Shown one piece after another: positions 27,335 through 37,209 of a stretch of DNA of 64,000 nt (positions are counted from its first letter, which is position 1; each line of letters begins with the position of its first letter). The notes under the pieces are model-generated. The model saw nothing but the letters and a program-made list of their open reading frames with translations, made no database searches and had not been told where the DNA came from. Both the position numbers and the translations under genes were made by a program. Source of the DNA: Massilia eurypsychrophila (GTDB lineage Bacteria; Pseudomonadota; Gammaproteobacteria; Burkholderiales; Burkholderiaceae_D); assembly GCF_002760655.1 (NCBI RefSeq), contig NZ_PDOC01000006.1, forward strand, positions 1-64,000, read 5' to 3'.

Positions 27335-27622
27335 ATGCGACAGCTCATGTTCGCCGCGGCCAGCGCGCTCCTGCTCGCCGGCTGCACCACTCCCCAGGAC
27401 CGCGCCGCCCGCATGCAAGCGGACATGGATCGCATCATCGTCGAGTACGGTCCCGCATGTGCCAGGCTCGGCTACCAGCCGCAGTCGGATCCGTGGCGCA
27501 ACTGCGTGCTGCAGCTCAGCACCAAGGACGACATCACCCGCTATGGCCATCCGACGCGCGTGTATGGGGGCTTTGGGCGTTCGCACTGGGGCGGCGGCGG
27601 CCTGTGGGGTCCATACTGGTGA
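27335..27622 (+). CDS. small lipoprotein
   Basis: A 95-residue protein with a lipoprotein signal (MRQLMFAAASALLLAGC; lipobox LLAGC, lipidated Cys at residue 17). The start at 27335 has GAAAGGAAT upstream. The mature part is short, with two further Cys residues, and ends in a Gly-rich GGGGLWGPYW tail. No function is known to me. Its last 89 bases overlap the 3' end of the convergent deacetylase gene. Confidence 0.75.
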   Translation: MRQLMFAAASALLLAGCTTPQDRAARMQADMDRIIVEYGPACARLGYQPQSDPWRNCVLQLSTKDDITRYGHPTRVYGGFGRSHWGGGGLWGPYW

Positions 27623-28385
27623 CGCCTGTTTTGGCCGGCACATCGTCCCACGCGGCCGCGAACTCCGCCTTGGTGCGCGGGCGCCGCTCGGCCAGCAGGC
27701 GCTCGACCAGGCGCTGCGCATGACGCAGCAGGGCCGGATAGTGCGCGTCGCGCGGATGCAGGCCCAGGCGCACTAACGGCGCCGGCTTCATCGCCGCCGC
27801 CGTGGCGCCAGCCAGGCGCGGCGACAGCAGGCGCCCGGCCCGGTTGCGCGCCGTGTACACCAGCGACGGCGCCAGCAACGACCGGCGCGTGCGCAGCAGG
27901 TGGAAGTGCGTCATTGTGGTGGTGTAGTCGAGCGCGAAGGTGCGCAGCGCGCGCCACGCGCCCGCCCCCAGCAGCCAGGCCGGCGGCACGAAGCCGCGTA
28001 CGGCCCAGCCGCGCTCGGCAAACCAGGCCAGGCCCAGTTCGATCTGCTGCCGCGCCTCCTGCTCGCCGATGGCGGCGAACTCGCCCTCGCCTTGCGTGAA
28101 CACGTTGCGCAGAAAGCGGCTGCGCCAGCTGGCGTGCGGCGGCGCGCTGTCGAGGTGCGTGTAGCCGTGCAGCGCCAGCTCGTGGCCTTGCGCCAGCAAC
28201 GCGTCGAGCGCGCGCTCCATCGGCGCCGACGGCAGCGAGCGGCCGTGATAGCGCGGCACCACCAGCCACGTCAGCGGAATATCGGCCACCGCGCGCACCG
28301 CCTGGTGCAGGCGCAGGCAGTCGTCCCAGGTGTCGGGCGCGACGTCGTGGATGGCCACGCACAGCGTTCTGTCAGTCAGTGGCAC
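27534..28385 (-). CDS. DUF2334-type polysaccharide deacetylase family protein
   Basis: A 283-residue protein of the polysaccharide deacetylase superfamily (NodB-like barrel). It begins LCVAIHDVAPDTWDDC, with the catalytic-type aspartate, and has HELALHGYTHLDS with the two metal-type histidines (about 90-98). The family removes acyl groups from cell-surface sugars. Its start overlaps the stop of the glycosyltransferase by 14 bases, so they form an operon, and its C-terminal tail overlaps the lipoprotein gene on the other strand. Confidence 0.85.
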   Translation of the reverse strand: MPLTDRTLCVAIHDVAPDTWDDCLRLHQAVRAVADIPLTWLVVPRYHGRSLPSAPMERALDALLAQGHELALHGYTHLDSAPPHASWRSRFLRNVFTQGEGEFAAIGEQEARQQIELGLAWFAERGWAVRGFVPPAWLLGAGAWRALRTFALDYTTTMTHFHLLRTRRSLLAPSLVYTARNRAGRLLSPRLAGATAAAMKPAPLVRLGLHPRDAHYPALLRHAQRLVERLLAERRPRTKAEFAAAWDDVPAKTGVTSMDPTGRRRPSANAQSPHTRASDGHSG

Positions 28386-29505
28386 AGATGCGCTCGGCGT
28401 CGAATTCGGCGCGCTGGTGGCTGGCGAGCAGGCCGCCGTAGCGGTTCAGCAGTTGCGGCATGATCAGGCTCCAGTCGTAATGCTCCTGCGCCTTGCGCCG
28501 CGCATTGACGCCCAGCGCTGCCAGGTCGCGGCAGAAGATCGCCTCGATGCCTTCGGCCAGGCAGGCCGCGCTGTCGGGCCGTACGACGAGGCCGGTTTTC
28601 TCGTCGACCAGTTCGGCAACGCCGCCGCCGGTGGCCACCACCGGCAGGCCGCACGCCATTGCCTCGAGCGCGATCAGGCCGAACGTTTCGCAATCGCCCG
28701 GATGGACCATCACGTCGCAGCTGGCCAGCAGCCGCGCCAGCGCGCGCTGGTCGCGCTTGAACGGGATGTAGGTGATCTGCGGATAGCGCGGCAGCGTTTC
28801 GCCGCCGCCGACCAGCACCAGGTGATACGGCCGGCCGAGTTTGCGCACCGCGTCGATCAGCACCTGGAGTTTTTTCTCCGCCGTGAAGCGGCCGGCGTAC
28901 ACCAGCAGCCGCGCGTCGCCCGGCAGGTGCAGGTGCTGACGCAAGGTTTCGATGCGGCGCTGCGGGCGGAAGATGTCGGCATCGATGCCGAGCGGCTGGT
29001 GGACCGCGCCGTCGATGCCCATCTCGTTCAGTTGCTGGACCATCAGCTTGCTCGGCGCCATCACCATGTCGAAGCGGCGGTACAGCCGCGCCAGGTAGCT
29101 GCGGGTGCCGCGCATGGCCAAATCGCCGAAGCGGTTCAACATCAGGCGCGGCAGGTCGGAGTGGTAGAAGGCCACCACCGGGATGCCGAGCTCGCGCTTG
29201 ACGCGCAGCGCCGCCCAGGCGCCGTGACCGGCATCGCCCGCCTCGATCAGGTCCGGCTGCAGCGCGCGCAGGATGTTGGCGGTGGCGCCGATCGACGTCG
29301 GCATGCGGTAGCCGTGGATGCCGGGAAACGGGATGGAAGGAATCTCCACCAGCGCCGGCGCGACGCCGCCGCTATGGACATTCGGGCTGACGATGCTGTG
29401 GGCGATGCGGCTGCGCTGGGCCAGCCAGCGGGCCTTGGCGTTCAGGTAGGTGCTGACGCCGCCGCCTTCCGCGGCATAGAACATGGTGATATCGACGAGG
29501 TGCAT
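28372..29505 (-). CDS. glycosyltransferase family 4 protein
   Basis: A 377-residue GT-B glycosyltransferase. The N-terminal acceptor half contains the GGGVSTYL motif; the donor half has VYAGRFTAEKKLQVLIDA and the GT4 sugar-nucleotide motif ETFGLIALEAMACGLPVVAT. Start at 29505 fits the family N-terminus (MHLVDITMFY) better than the upstream ATG at 29568. It probably adds a sugar in surface polysaccharide or glycolipid synthesis with the overlapping deacetylase. Confidence 0.9.
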   Translation of the reverse strand: MHLVDITMFYAAEGGGVSTYLNAKARWLAQRSRIAHSIVSPNVHSGGVAPALVEIPSIPFPGIHGYRMPTSIGATANILRALQPDLIEAGDAGHGAWAALRVKRELGIPVVAFYHSDLPRLMLNRFGDLAMRGTRSYLARLYRRFDMVMAPSKLMVQQLNEMGIDGAVHQPLGIDADIFRPQRRIETLRQHLHLPGDARLLVYAGRFTAEKKLQVLIDAVRKLGRPYHLVLVGGGETLPRYPQITYIPFKRDQRALARLLASCDVMVHPGDCETFGLIALEAMACGLPVVATGGGVAELVDEKTGLVVRPDSAACLAEGIEAIFCRDLAALGVNARRKAQEHYDWSLIMPQLLNRYGGLLASHQRAEFDAERICATD

Positions 29506-29659
29506 GCTGGAGACCCACTTGAGTGAGGCCCACGATAGCAGCGCATGACAGCGGCGGTTTGCGCACACTCAAATGGATCCGGTCAACGACCTTGCAGCGC
29601 GGCGCGCCGGCAGTGGCGGGCTCGGCGCTCGGCGCTCGGCGTTCAGTAGTGGCGCCGGC

Positions 29660-30250
29660 TCAGGTAGCGCGCCGGTCGAGCATGGCGCGCGCGATGGTGC
29701 CGGCGTCGACGTATTCGAGTTCGCCGCCGACCGGCACGCCGCGCGCCAGGCGCGACACGCGCAGGCCGCGCGCTTTGAGCATCTCGCTGATGTAGTGCGC
29801 CGTCGCTTCGCCTTCGTTGGTGAAGTTGGTGGCCAGCACTACTTCGCCGACGACGCCGTCGGCGGCGCGCCCGATCAGTTTTTCGAGGTGGATGTCTTTC
29901 GGGCCGATGCCGTCCAGCGGCGACAGGCGCCCCATCAGCACGAAGTACAGGCCCTTGTACGTCAGCGTCTGCTCGATCATCATCTGGTCGGCCGGCGTTT
30001 CGACGACGCACAGCAAGGCGCGGTCGCGCGCGTCGTCCTGGCACAGGTCGCACACGTCGGTTTCGGCGAAGGTATTGCACATGGCGCAGTGGTGCACCGT
30101 GTCGACCGCCTGGTAGAGCGCGCGCGACAGCATCGCCGCGCCCTCGCGGTCATGCTGCAGCAAATGAAACGCCATGCGCTGCGCCGATTTCGGGCCGACG
30201 CCTGGCAACCTGCGCAACGCCTCGGTCAGGAAATCGAGCGACTTCGACAT
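29660..30250 (-). CDS. recR: recombination mediator RecR
   Basis: A 196-residue RecR, which works with RecF and RecO to load RecA at gaps. It shows the helix-hairpin-helix region ([19 protein letters not shown]), the four-Cys zinc finger ([16 protein letters not shown], about 57-72) and a Toprim domain (LCVVETPAD...). It follows ybaB on the same strand with a 7-base gap, the standard dnaX-ybaB-recR order. Confidence 0.97.
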   Translation of the reverse strand: MSKSLDFLTEALRRLPGVGPKSAQRMAFHLLQHDREGAAMLSRALYQAVDTVHHCAMCNTFAETDVCDLCQDDARDRALLCVVETPADQMMIEQTLTYKGLYFVLMGRLSPLDGIGPKDIHLEKLIGRAADGVVGEVVLATNFTNEGEATAHYISEMLKARGLRVSRLARGVPVGGELEYVDAGTIARAMLDRRAT

Positions 30251-30257
30251 GGGCGAA

Positions 30258-30584
30258 TCAGAACGGCATCTTGAAGCCTGGCGGCAGCGCCATGCCGGCG
30301 GTCATGCCGCTCATCTTTTCAGCCGAAGTCGCTTCCGCTTTGCGCACCGCATCGTTGAAGGCGGCGGCGACCAGGTCTTCGAGCATGTCCTTGTCGTCGG
30401 CCAGCAGCGACGGATCGATCGACACGCGCTTGACGTCGTTCTTGCACGTCATGACGATTTTCACCAGGCCGGCGCCGGACTGGCCTTCGACTTCGACCAG
30501 CGCCAGCTGCTCCTGCGCCTTCTTCATGTTGTCCTGCATGGTCTGGGCTTGCTTCATCAAGCCTGCGAGCTGGTTCTTCATCAT
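30258..30584 (-). CDS. ybaB: YbaB/EbfC nucleoid-associated protein
   Basis: A 108-residue YbaB/EbfC family protein, a small dimeric DNA-binding protein. The N-terminus has the usual [24 protein letters not shown] coil and the C-terminus is Gly/Met-rich. It lies between dnaX and recR on the same strand, and is probably co-transcribed with both. Confidence 0.95.
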   Translation of the reverse strand: MMKNQLAGLMKQAQTMQDNMKKAQEQLALVEVEGQSGAGLVKIVMTCKNDVKRVSIDPSLLADDKDMLEDLVAAAFNDAVRKAEATSAEKMSGMTAGMALPPGFKMPF

Positions 30585-30639
30585 GATGGTGTTCTCCGAG
30601 ATCTAAAAAGTAGACAAACAATAGGGTGATTAATTCCGT

Positions 30640-32796
30640 TCAGGGGGCGACGGCCGGCGGTCGCACTGAACCTTGCACAACGAAGGCGCCGAACTGGCGC
30701 GCCATTTCCTGCACGAACGGATCGGCGGCGACGGTCTGCTCGGCCTGCTGCATGCGTTGCTCGCGGTAAGCCTGCGCCTCGACGCTGGCGGTGTACCACA
30801 CCTGGCCGAGGTCGATCTCGACGGCGACGCGGGTGTTCGGGAAGCGGTCCTGGATGGCGGCCGTCAGCTTTTCGGTGTTGCCGCCGGCGCGCAGCGTATC
30901 GATCGGCGCGCGCAGCCGGAACGTGCTCTGGTGGCCGTCGCTGGTGCAGTCGATCAGTTCGGTCTGCAGCGCCAGCTGCTGCGACACGCCGCGCAATGCC
31001 AGCGTTGCCGCCAGCGCCGGCCAGTTGCCGTCCCATTCGATTTCCGGCACCGGCGCAATCACGTACTCAGGGCGCGGCGCGGCCGGCGCGCGCGCGGCGG
31101 CCGGTGCGGCGGCCACGGCCGGCGCTTCCTGCGTCAGCGCGGTGTCGTCGGAAAATTCGGTGACCCACGATGGCGGGCCGTCATCCTCGTCGGCTTGCTG
31201 CGCGGCAGGCTGATCCCATGGCGGCGGCGGCGCGGACGGCGCGGACGGCGCTGCCTTGGCCACAACTGATGGCGCCGCGGCGGCCGCGGCTGGCGGCGGT
31301 GGTGGCGGCGCGGGCTCCGGGTCAGGCGGCGGCGCCGCCGCTTGCGGCGCGGCGGCGTTGGCGGCTGCCTGGTTCGACATCGCTGTCGGCCGCTTCGGCG
31401 ACACGTTCTGGCCGCGGCTGGCCGCGCGGGCCGCTTCAAGGGCTGCATTGATGGCGGCGCGCGCCGAATTCATTGCCGGCGCGCCGGTCGCTGCGGGAGC
31501 GGCCGGCGGCGCAGCTTGCACCGGCGGCGGCGGCGCCGGACGTGCCTGCTGGACCGGCGGCGGCGGCGTCACCGCGGCGTGGCTTGCCACTGCCGCGGAC
31601 GCGGCGCGCGCCGGCGCTGGCGATGGAGCCGGACGCGGCTGCACCGGCGGACGCGCGACAGCCGGGCCGGCCGGCGCAACGCCTTCCGCGCCGCCATTGC
31701 CTGGACGGAAAGCGAGCATGCGCAGCAAGGTCATCGCAAAGCCGGCGTACTCATCCGGCGCGAGGCCGATCTCGTTACGGCCATGCACCGCGATCTGGTA
31801 GAACAACTGCACTTCCTGCGCATCGAAGGCCGCTGCCAGGCGCATGATGTCGGCCAGTTCCGGCAAGTCTTCCGGCACCGCCGACGGCACCGATTGGGCC
31901 AGCGCGATCCGGTGCAGCAAGGTGCCGAGATCCTGCAGCGCGCCGTTGTACGACAGGCTGCGGCTGGCCATCTCGTCGGCCACCGCCATCAGGTCGGCGC
32001 CGTCCTGCGCCAGCAGCGCGTCGAGCAGGCGCACCAGGTACGACTGGTCGAGCGCGCCGAGCATGCCCTGCACCGCTTCGAGCGTCACTTCGCCGGCGGC
32101 GTAGGCGATGGCCTGGTCGGTCAGCGACAGCGCATCGCGCATCGAGCCGTGCGCGCCTTGCGCCAGCAGGCGCAGCGCCGGCTGTTCGAAGGTAATGCCC
32201 TCCTGCCCGAGAATATTGTCGAGGTGGCTGATGATATGCCCCGGCGGCATCTGTTTCAGGTTGAACTGAAGGCAGCGCGACAGCACGGTGACGGGAATCT
32301 TCTGCGGATCGGTCGTTGCCAGGATGAACTTGACGTGCTCGGGCGGCTCTTCCAGCGTCTTCAGCATCGAGTTGAAGGCGTGGTTGGTCAGCATGTGCAC
32401 CTCGTCGATCATGTAGACCTTGAAGCGCGCGTTCGATGGCGCGTACACCGCCTGCTCGAGCAGCTGGGCCATCTCGTCGACGCCGCGGTTCGACGCCGCG
32501 TCCATCTCTATATAGTCGACGAAGCGGCCGGCATCGATCGCGGTGCAGGCATCGCACACGCCGCACGGGGTGGCGGTGATGCCGCCGGTGCCGTCCGGGC
32601 CGATGCAATTGAGCGATTTGGCCAGGATCCGCGACAGCGTGGTCTTGCCGACGCCGCGCGTACCTGTAAACAGATAGGCGTGGTGCAGGCGGCCGGTTTG
32701 CAGCGCGTGCGACAAGGCACGGACGACGTGTTCCTGGCCGACCAGCGTTTCAAAGTTGCGGGGACGGTATTTACGGGCGAGAACTTGATAGGACAT
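30640..32796 (-). CDS. dnaX: DNA polymerase III subunits gamma/tau
   Basis: A 718-residue clamp-loader ATPase. The AAA+ part has Walker A GTRGVGKTTLSRIL, a zinc-binding Cys cluster (CGVCDAC) and a DEVHM Walker B; a long Pro/Ala-rich linker (about 365-545) leads to the tau-specific C-terminal domain. It loads the sliding clamp and couples the polymerases to the helicase. No A/T-rich slippery run like that of E. coli dnaX is visible, so only tau is evident. The SRP RNA gene lies upstream. Confidence 0.96.
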   Translation of the reverse strand: MSYQVLARKYRPRNFETLVGQEHVVRALSHALQTGRLHHAYLFTGTRGVGKTTLSRILAKSLNCIGPDGTGGITATPCGVCDACTAIDAGRFVDYIEMDAASNRGVDEMAQLLEQAVYAPSNARFKVYMIDEVHMLTNHAFNSMLKTLEEPPEHVKFILATTDPQKIPVTVLSRCLQFNLKQMPPGHIISHLDNILGQEGITFEQPALRLLAQGAHGSMRDALSLTDQAIAYAAGEVTLEAVQGMLGALDQSYLVRLLDALLAQDGADLMAVADEMASRSLSYNGALQDLGTLLHRIALAQSVPSAVPEDLPELADIMRLAAAFDAQEVQLFYQIAVHGRNEIGLAPDEYAGFAMTLLRMLAFRPGNGGAEGVAPAGPAVARPPVQPRPAPSPAPARAASAAVASHAAVTPPPPVQQARPAPPPPVQAAPPAAPAATGAPAMNSARAAINAALEAARAASRGQNVSPKRPTAMSNQAAANAAAPQAAAPPPDPEPAPPPPPPAAAAAAPSVVAKAAPSAPSAPPPPWDQPAAQQADEDDGPPSWVTEFSDDTALTQEAPAVAAAPAAARAPAAPRPEYVIAPVPEIEWDGNWPALAATLALRGVSQQLALQTELIDCTSDGHQSTFRLRAPIDTLRAGGNTEKLTAAIQDRFPNTRVAVEIDLGQVWYTASVEAQAYREQRMQQAEQTVAADPFVQEMARQFGAFVVQGSVRPPAVAP

Positions 32797-32928
32797 GCTG
32801 GGATTTTACCGTAGATAGCGGGCGCAGCGGGGAAACATGCTGCCTGGGCGGCAATTGTAGCAGTCGATGTGGGGAGGGTGAAAGCGGCACTGAAAGCGCG
32901 TCGAAAACGCGCTGAGAAAGAATGAGGA

Positions 32929-33024
32929 GGCGAGCCTGATCTGCGGCACTCATGGGTAATAGCCGTGGCTGCTTCGTTCCCGACCTGACCAGGTTAGCCA
33001 TGCCACGATGCGCAGGGGCCCGCC
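32929..33024 (-). ncRNA. ffs: signal recognition particle 4.5S RNA
   Basis: The minus strand carries the SRP hairpin: a GGCGGGCC/GGCTCGCC closing stem and the conserved apical CAGGTCGGGAACGAAGCAGCC loop region that binds Ffh. A TATAAT box at 33032-33037 sits 7 bases before the inferred 5' end. The RNA guides membrane proteins to the translocon. It lies just upstream of dnaX, the common location in this group. Confidence 0.93.
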
Positions 33025-33139
33025 AGCGATCATTATAACCGACCCGCTCGATAATGGAAACAACCACCACCCCCCCGGAGGTGTAGCGGCGGCTGATGTT
33101 GAGCTCGTGTCCGATTGCCGGCACTGACCCCGGAGGAAG

Positions 33140-34624
33140 TTAGATGCCGAGTTCTTGCCAGATGGTGTCGATGCGCGCCTTCACGGCCGGCGTCATCGCA
33201 ATCGTCGTGCCCCATTCGCGGTTCGTTTCGCCCGGCCACTTGTTGGTGGCGTCGATGCCCATCTTGCTGCCAAGGCCGCTCACCGGCGAGGCGAAATCGA
33301 GGTAGTCGATCGGCGTGTTGTCGACCAGCAGCGTGTCGCGCAGCGGATCGACCCGGGTCGTGATCGCCCAGATCACTTCCTTCCAGTCGCGGATGTCGAC
33401 GTCTTCGTCGACCACGACAATGAACTTGGTGTACATGAACTGGCGCAGGAAACTCCAGACGCCGAACATCACCCGCTTGGCATGGCCGGCATACTGCTTC
33501 TTGATCTGCACTACCGCCATCCGATAGCTGCAGCCTTCCGGCGGCAGGTAGAAATCGGTGATTTCGCTGAACTGCTTTTGCAGCAGCGGAATGAAGACCT
33601 CGTTGAGCGCCACGCCCAGCACGGCAGGCTCGTCCGGCGGCTTGCCTGTATACGTAGAGTGATAGATCGGATTGCGCCGCATCGTGATGCGCTCGATCGT
33701 AAACACCGGAAAGCTGTCCTGCTCATTGTAATAGCCGGTATGGTCGCCAAACGGGCCCTCCAGCGCGTGCTCGTAGCCGGACGGATGGTTCGGATCGGCC
33801 AGGATATGGCCTTCCAGCACGATCTCGGCCGAGGCCGGCACGCGCAGCTCGCTGCCAATCGCCTTCACCAGCGTGGTCCGGCTGCCGCGCAACAGGCCGG
33901 CGAACTGGTATTCGGACAGGCTGTCGGGCACCGGCGTCACGGCGCCCAGGATGGTGGCCGGATCGGCGCCGAGCGCGACGGCAACCGGATACGGCTGACC
34001 CTTGCTGGCAATGCCGTGCTCACGAAAGTCGAGCGCCCCGCCGCGGTGCGCCAGCCAGCGCATGATCACCTTGTTGGGCCCGAGCACCTGCTGGCGATAA
34101 ATGCCCAGGTTCTGGCGCTTCTTGTTGGGCCCCTTGGTAATGACCAGGCCCCAGGTAATGAGCGGAGCGGCGTCGCCCGGCCAGCAGTGCTGGATCGGCA
34201 GGCGCGACAGGTCGACGTCGTTGCCTTCCCAGACGATTTCCTGGCAAGGCGCGCCGCGCACTTCCTTCGGCGACATGTCCCACACCGCCTTCACGAGCGA
34301 ACCGAGTCCCATCAAGTCCTTGAAGCCTTTCGGCGGCTCCGGCTCCTTCAGCTGCGCCAGCACGTGGCCGATCTTGCGCAGCTCGCCCACGTCGGTGGCG
34401 CCCATCCCGAGCGCGACCCGGCGCGGCGTGCCGAACAGGTTGCCCAGCACCGGCATGTCGTGGCCGGTGGGATGCTCGAACAGCAAGGCCGGTCCGCCGG
34501 CGCGCAAAACGCGGTCGCACACCTCAGTCATCTCCAGATTTGGCGAAACGGGCGTGGAAATGCGCTTTAATTCGCCAATTTCTTGCAACTGAGAAACAAA
34601 ATCACGCAGATCAGTGTATTTCAT
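33140..34624 (-). CDS. ubiD: 4-hydroxy-3-polyprenylbenzoate decarboxylase UbiD
   Basis: A 494-residue UbiD, which decarboxylates the polyprenylated hydroxybenzoate ring in ubiquinone synthesis using prenylated FMN. The N-terminal [22 protein letters not shown] and the middle [22 protein letters not shown] stretch, with the flavin and active-site region, are highly characteristic. Length is normal. It is transcribed alone toward the SRP RNA gene. Confidence 0.96.
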   Translation of the reverse strand: MKYTDLRDFVSQLQEIGELKRISTPVSPNLEMTEVCDRVLRAGGPALLFEHPTGHDMPVLGNLFGTPRRVALGMGATDVGELRKIGHVLAQLKEPEPPKGFKDLMGLGSLVKAVWDMSPKEVRGAPCQEIVWEGNDVDLSRLPIQHCWPGDAAPLITWGLVITKGPNKKRQNLGIYRQQVLGPNKVIMRWLAHRGGALDFREHGIASKGQPYPVAVALGADPATILGAVTPVPDSLSEYQFAGLLRGSRTTLVKAIGSELRVPASAEIVLEGHILADPNHPSGYEHALEGPFGDHTGYYNEQDSFPVFTIERITMRRNPIYHSTYTGKPPDEPAVLGVALNEVFIPLLQKQFSEITDFYLPPEGCSYRMAVVQIKKQYAGHAKRVMFGVWSFLRQFMYTKFIVVVDEDVDIRDWKEVIWAITTRVDPLRDTLLVDNTPIDYLDFASPVSGLGSKMGIDATNKWPGETNREWGTTIAMTPAVKARIDTIWQELGI

Positions 34625-35094
34625 CGGTTTTTAATTTTTCTTCGGCAGATAGGGAGTTGTTGAATTAGCCACGATAAGTGATTGATTTCATGCGACTTTG
34701 CTGCGATGCAGTATCATAAGTAAGATCTAAAAGTTATAAAGAACTGTCGTGCTAGTATTGACTTGATATAAACCAGCTTCTACAATTTGCCTACTTGATG
34801 AGAGCGGTACGTCCAAAGGACATGATTTTAGCCTGTTCTCATACTTTCACGGGGTCGGGGCCCCACATGACATTTTAGGAGTGTTTCCAATAGGCGTCTG
34901 CCTTATCCCCGGAAACAGTTGTTTAGCCACTGGCCCAATACCTCTGGGAACGGCCAGCTCAAGCAAGCAATGACGGCGTTGATTCGCACGCAACAGCGGC
35001 GATAGACGATATTTCTGATGCACGGCATTTGATGTCCGATGTGCGCTTTTTTAGCGCCGTGGGGACAGCTTTTTCCGCGACAAAGGGGAATTCG
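34625..35094. other. divergent region with long leader of the transglycosylase gene
   Basis: A 470-base gap between ubiD and the lytic transglycosylase. A strong promoter lies at 34758-34786, giving a leader of about 300 bases. The leader contains a local hairpin (ACTGGCC...GGCCAG near 34925-34970). I do not recognise a known riboswitch family and see no gene. Confidence 0.5.
34758..34786 (+). promoter_or_regulatory. sigma-70 promoter for the transglycosylase gene
   Basis: TTGACT and TACAAT are separated by 17 bases. The first gene downstream starts at 35095, so the leader is unusually long. Confidence 0.55.
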
Positions 35095-36015
35095 ATGATA
35101 AATCGTTTCAACGGGGCGACAGTAAAGCTCGCCCAAACTATGGCTGCCCAGCCTGTCACGTGGTCTTCCGTGACGAAAACGGCCCGTGGTCTCGCGACCA
35201 CCGCGCAGCACACCCTGACCGTATTCGGTCTTTCCGCAGTAGCAGTTGTGGCCGTCCTGTATGCCCGTCCCGACATGGCACACCAGGTTTCGCAGTTCCT
35301 TGCGCCGCCGGCGCCGGTAGTTGCACAGGCGGCGCCAGCGTCAGCGCCCGCGCCAGTACTCGCTTCGCTGATGCATGAGCAGCCTGTGGCCAGTGCCGCC
35401 GTCGACGTGGCGCCGATACCGGTCGCATCCGGCAAGGCAATGGCAGGCAACACGAAGCAGCAGCAATTCGTCACCTCGTGGCTGGCCAAGCGTTACCGCG
35501 TTGCCGGCGACGCCGCCAACATGCTGGTATCGACCGCCTACTCCACGGCGCACGACATCAAGCTCGACCCGCTGCTGATCCTGGCCGTGATGGCGATCGA
35601 ATCGGGCCTGAACCCGTTTGCTGAAAGTTCGGTTGGCGCGCAGGGGCTGATGCAAGTGATGTCGAAGATTCACCACGAAAAGTTCCAGAAGCTGGGCGGC
35701 GTGCAGGCTGCGCTCAATCCAGTGGCGAACATCCGCGTCGGCGCGCTGATCCTCAAGGATTACGTCACCCGCGGCGGTTCGATTGAAGCCGGCCTGAAAA
35801 AGTACGTTGGCGCTGCCGCGTTCGAGACCGACTCCGGCTACGGCTCGAAGGTGCTGGCTGAGTATCGCCGCCTGAAGCAGGTTGCCGGCGGCCAGCGCGT
35901 ACCGACGACGAACTCGCCAGCCCAGGTTGTTGCCAAGGCGGCGCCCGCCCCGGCAGAGCCGAAGCCTGAAGTAACGCTGCCGGAGCAAGGCAACGACGCC
36001 ATCGCCGGTCTGTAA
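35095..36015 (+). CDS. lytic transglycosylase, SLT domain
   Basis: A 306-residue envelope protein. A membrane segment (about 44-60) anchors it, an Ala/Pro-rich stretch follows, and the catalytic SLT domain covers about 115-265, with the catalytic glutamate in LAVMAIESGLNPFAES and the SVGAQGLMQVM motif. It cleaves peptidoglycan glycan strands. I chose ATG 35095, which has AAAGGGG upstream, over an earlier ATG at 35029. Two hairpin terminators follow. Confidence 0.92.
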   Translation: MINRFNGATVKLAQTMAAQPVTWSSVTKTARGLATTAQHTLTVFGLSAVAVVAVLYARPDMAHQVSQFLAPPAPVVAQAAPASAPAPVLASLMHEQPVASAAVDVAPIPVASGKAMAGNTKQQQFVTSWLAKRYRVAGDAANMLVSTAYSTAHDIKLDPLLILAVMAIESGLNPFAESSVGAQGLMQVMSKIHHEKFQKLGGVQAALNPVANIRVGALILKDYVTRGGSIEAGLKKYVGAAAFETDSGYGSKVLAEYRRLKQVAGGQRVPTTNSPAQVVAKAAPAPAEPKPEVTLPEQGNDAIAGL

Positions 36016-36033
36016 TCTGACCGCGACGCACGT

Positions 36034-36069
36034 AAAAAAGCCACCGGCAGTCTGCGGTGGCTTTTTTTA
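36034..36069 (+). terminator. Rho-independent terminator after the transglycosylase gene
   Basis: An AAAAAAGCCACCG / CGGTGGCTTTTTTT hairpin with an 8-base loop, just past the stop codon. The A-run makes it usable from both strands. Confidence 0.9.
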
Positions 36070-36114
36070 CGTCCCCGCCATCTTCGCGAGGAACCATGCT
36101 GAGCACACATGTGC

Positions 36115-36146
36115 AAAAGCCGCCTGCATCACTGCGGCGGCTTTTT
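36115..36146 (+). terminator. second terminator hairpin, between slt and nusB
   Basis: AAAAGCCGCC / GGCGGCTTTTT with an 11-base loop. It lies 29 bases beyond the end of the convergent nusB gene and may serve both strands. Confidence 0.75.
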
Positions 36147-36174
36147 CATTGCATCGATGCTGCCTGCGAACCGG

Positions 36175-36645
36175 TTACCGGCGCGAATCCGCCGCCACTT
36201 CGTCGGCGCGCAGCTTCGGCGCCAGCTTGTCGAGCACGCCGTTGACATACTTGTGCCCGTCGATGCCGCCGAACGACTTGGTCAGCTCGACCGCCTCGTT
36301 GATGACCACGCGGTAAGGAATTTCCAGATTGTTCTTCAGCTCGTATGCGCCAAGCAGCAACACCCCGTGCTCGATCGGCGACAATTCCTTGACGCCGCGG
36401 TCGATCAGCGGCGCGAACGCCTCGCGCAGCGCCACCGAATCCTTGATCGCGCCATACAGCAACGCGGCGAAGTGATCGGCATCGGCCTTCTCGAAACCGT
36501 GTGCGGCGCGGATGTTGTTGACGACGGTGGTCGCGTCTTCATTATTGAGCAGCCACTGATATAGTCCCTGCAACGCAAACTCGCGCGCCCGATGACGGGG
36601 CGTGCGGTTCTTGCTCGGGTTGGCGTGCGGGGTCTTGTCTGTCAT
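36175..36645 (-). CDS. nusB: transcription antitermination factor NusB
   Basis: A 156-residue NusB, which binds boxA RNA with NusE in rRNA antitermination. The all-helical family pattern is clear: [17 protein letters not shown] at the N-terminus and [41 protein letters not shown] near the end. It follows ribH on the same strand, the usual riboflavin-nusB arrangement. Confidence 0.97.
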   Translation of the reverse strand: MTDKTPHANPSKNRTPRHRAREFALQGLYQWLLNNEDATTVVNNIRAAHGFEKADADHFAALLYGAIKDSVALREAFAPLIDRGVKELSPIEHGVLLLGAYELKNNLEIPYRVVINEAVELTKSFGGIDGHKYVNGVLDKLAPKLRADEVAADSRR

Positions 36646-36674
36646 GGTGTACTTACCTGTTCTTAAATCCGGTT

Positions 36675-37154
36675 TTAATCTTCGTCGGCTTGCAACTCTT
36701 CGAGCGCCAGCAGCAGGTTGGCCATCTCGACGGCGCAGCGCGCCGCTTCGGTGCCCTTCTCCGCCATGCGCGCTTCGGCCTGCTCGTCGTTCTCGGTGGT
36801 CAGCACCGCATTGGCAATCGGCATGCCGTAGTCGAGGCCGATGCGGGTGATGCCGGCGCCGGACTCGTTCGATACCAGCTCGAAGTGGTAGGTCTCGCCG
36901 CGGATCACCGCGCCCAGCGCCACCAGCGCGTCGAACTGCTGGGTCTCGGCCATCTTCTGCAGCGCCAGCGGAATTTCCAGCGCGCCCGGCACGGTCACGT
37001 GCAGCACGTCTTCGTCCGACACGCCCAGGTGCTTGAGCTCGGCCAGGCAGGACGACAACAGGCCATGGCCGACGTCGGCGTTAAAGCGCGCCTGCACGAT
37101 GCCGATGCGCAGTCCGCTACCGGTCAAATTGCTTTCATAAGTTCCTACCGTCAT
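36675..37154 (-). CDS. ribH: 6,7-dimethyl-8-ribityllumazine synthase
   Basis: A 159-residue RibH that condenses the ribityl pyrimidine with dihydroxybutanone phosphate to give lumazine. Family blocks are [50 protein letters not shown] and the conserved [11 protein letters not shown]. It sits between the ribB-type gene and nusB, in one transcription unit. Confidence 0.97.
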   Translation of the reverse strand: MTVGTYESNLTGSGLRIGIVQARFNADVGHGLLSSCLAELKHLGVSDEDVLHVTVPGALEIPLALQKMAETQQFDALVALGAVIRGETYHFELVSNESGAGITRIGLDYGMPIANAVLTTENDEQAEARMAEKGTEAARCAVEMANLLLALEELQADED

Positions 37155-37209
37155 GGCTGGCCTCTTGATATGTGGGTAAATATTTGAATGAATGCGTCAA
37201 TGGTACGCT

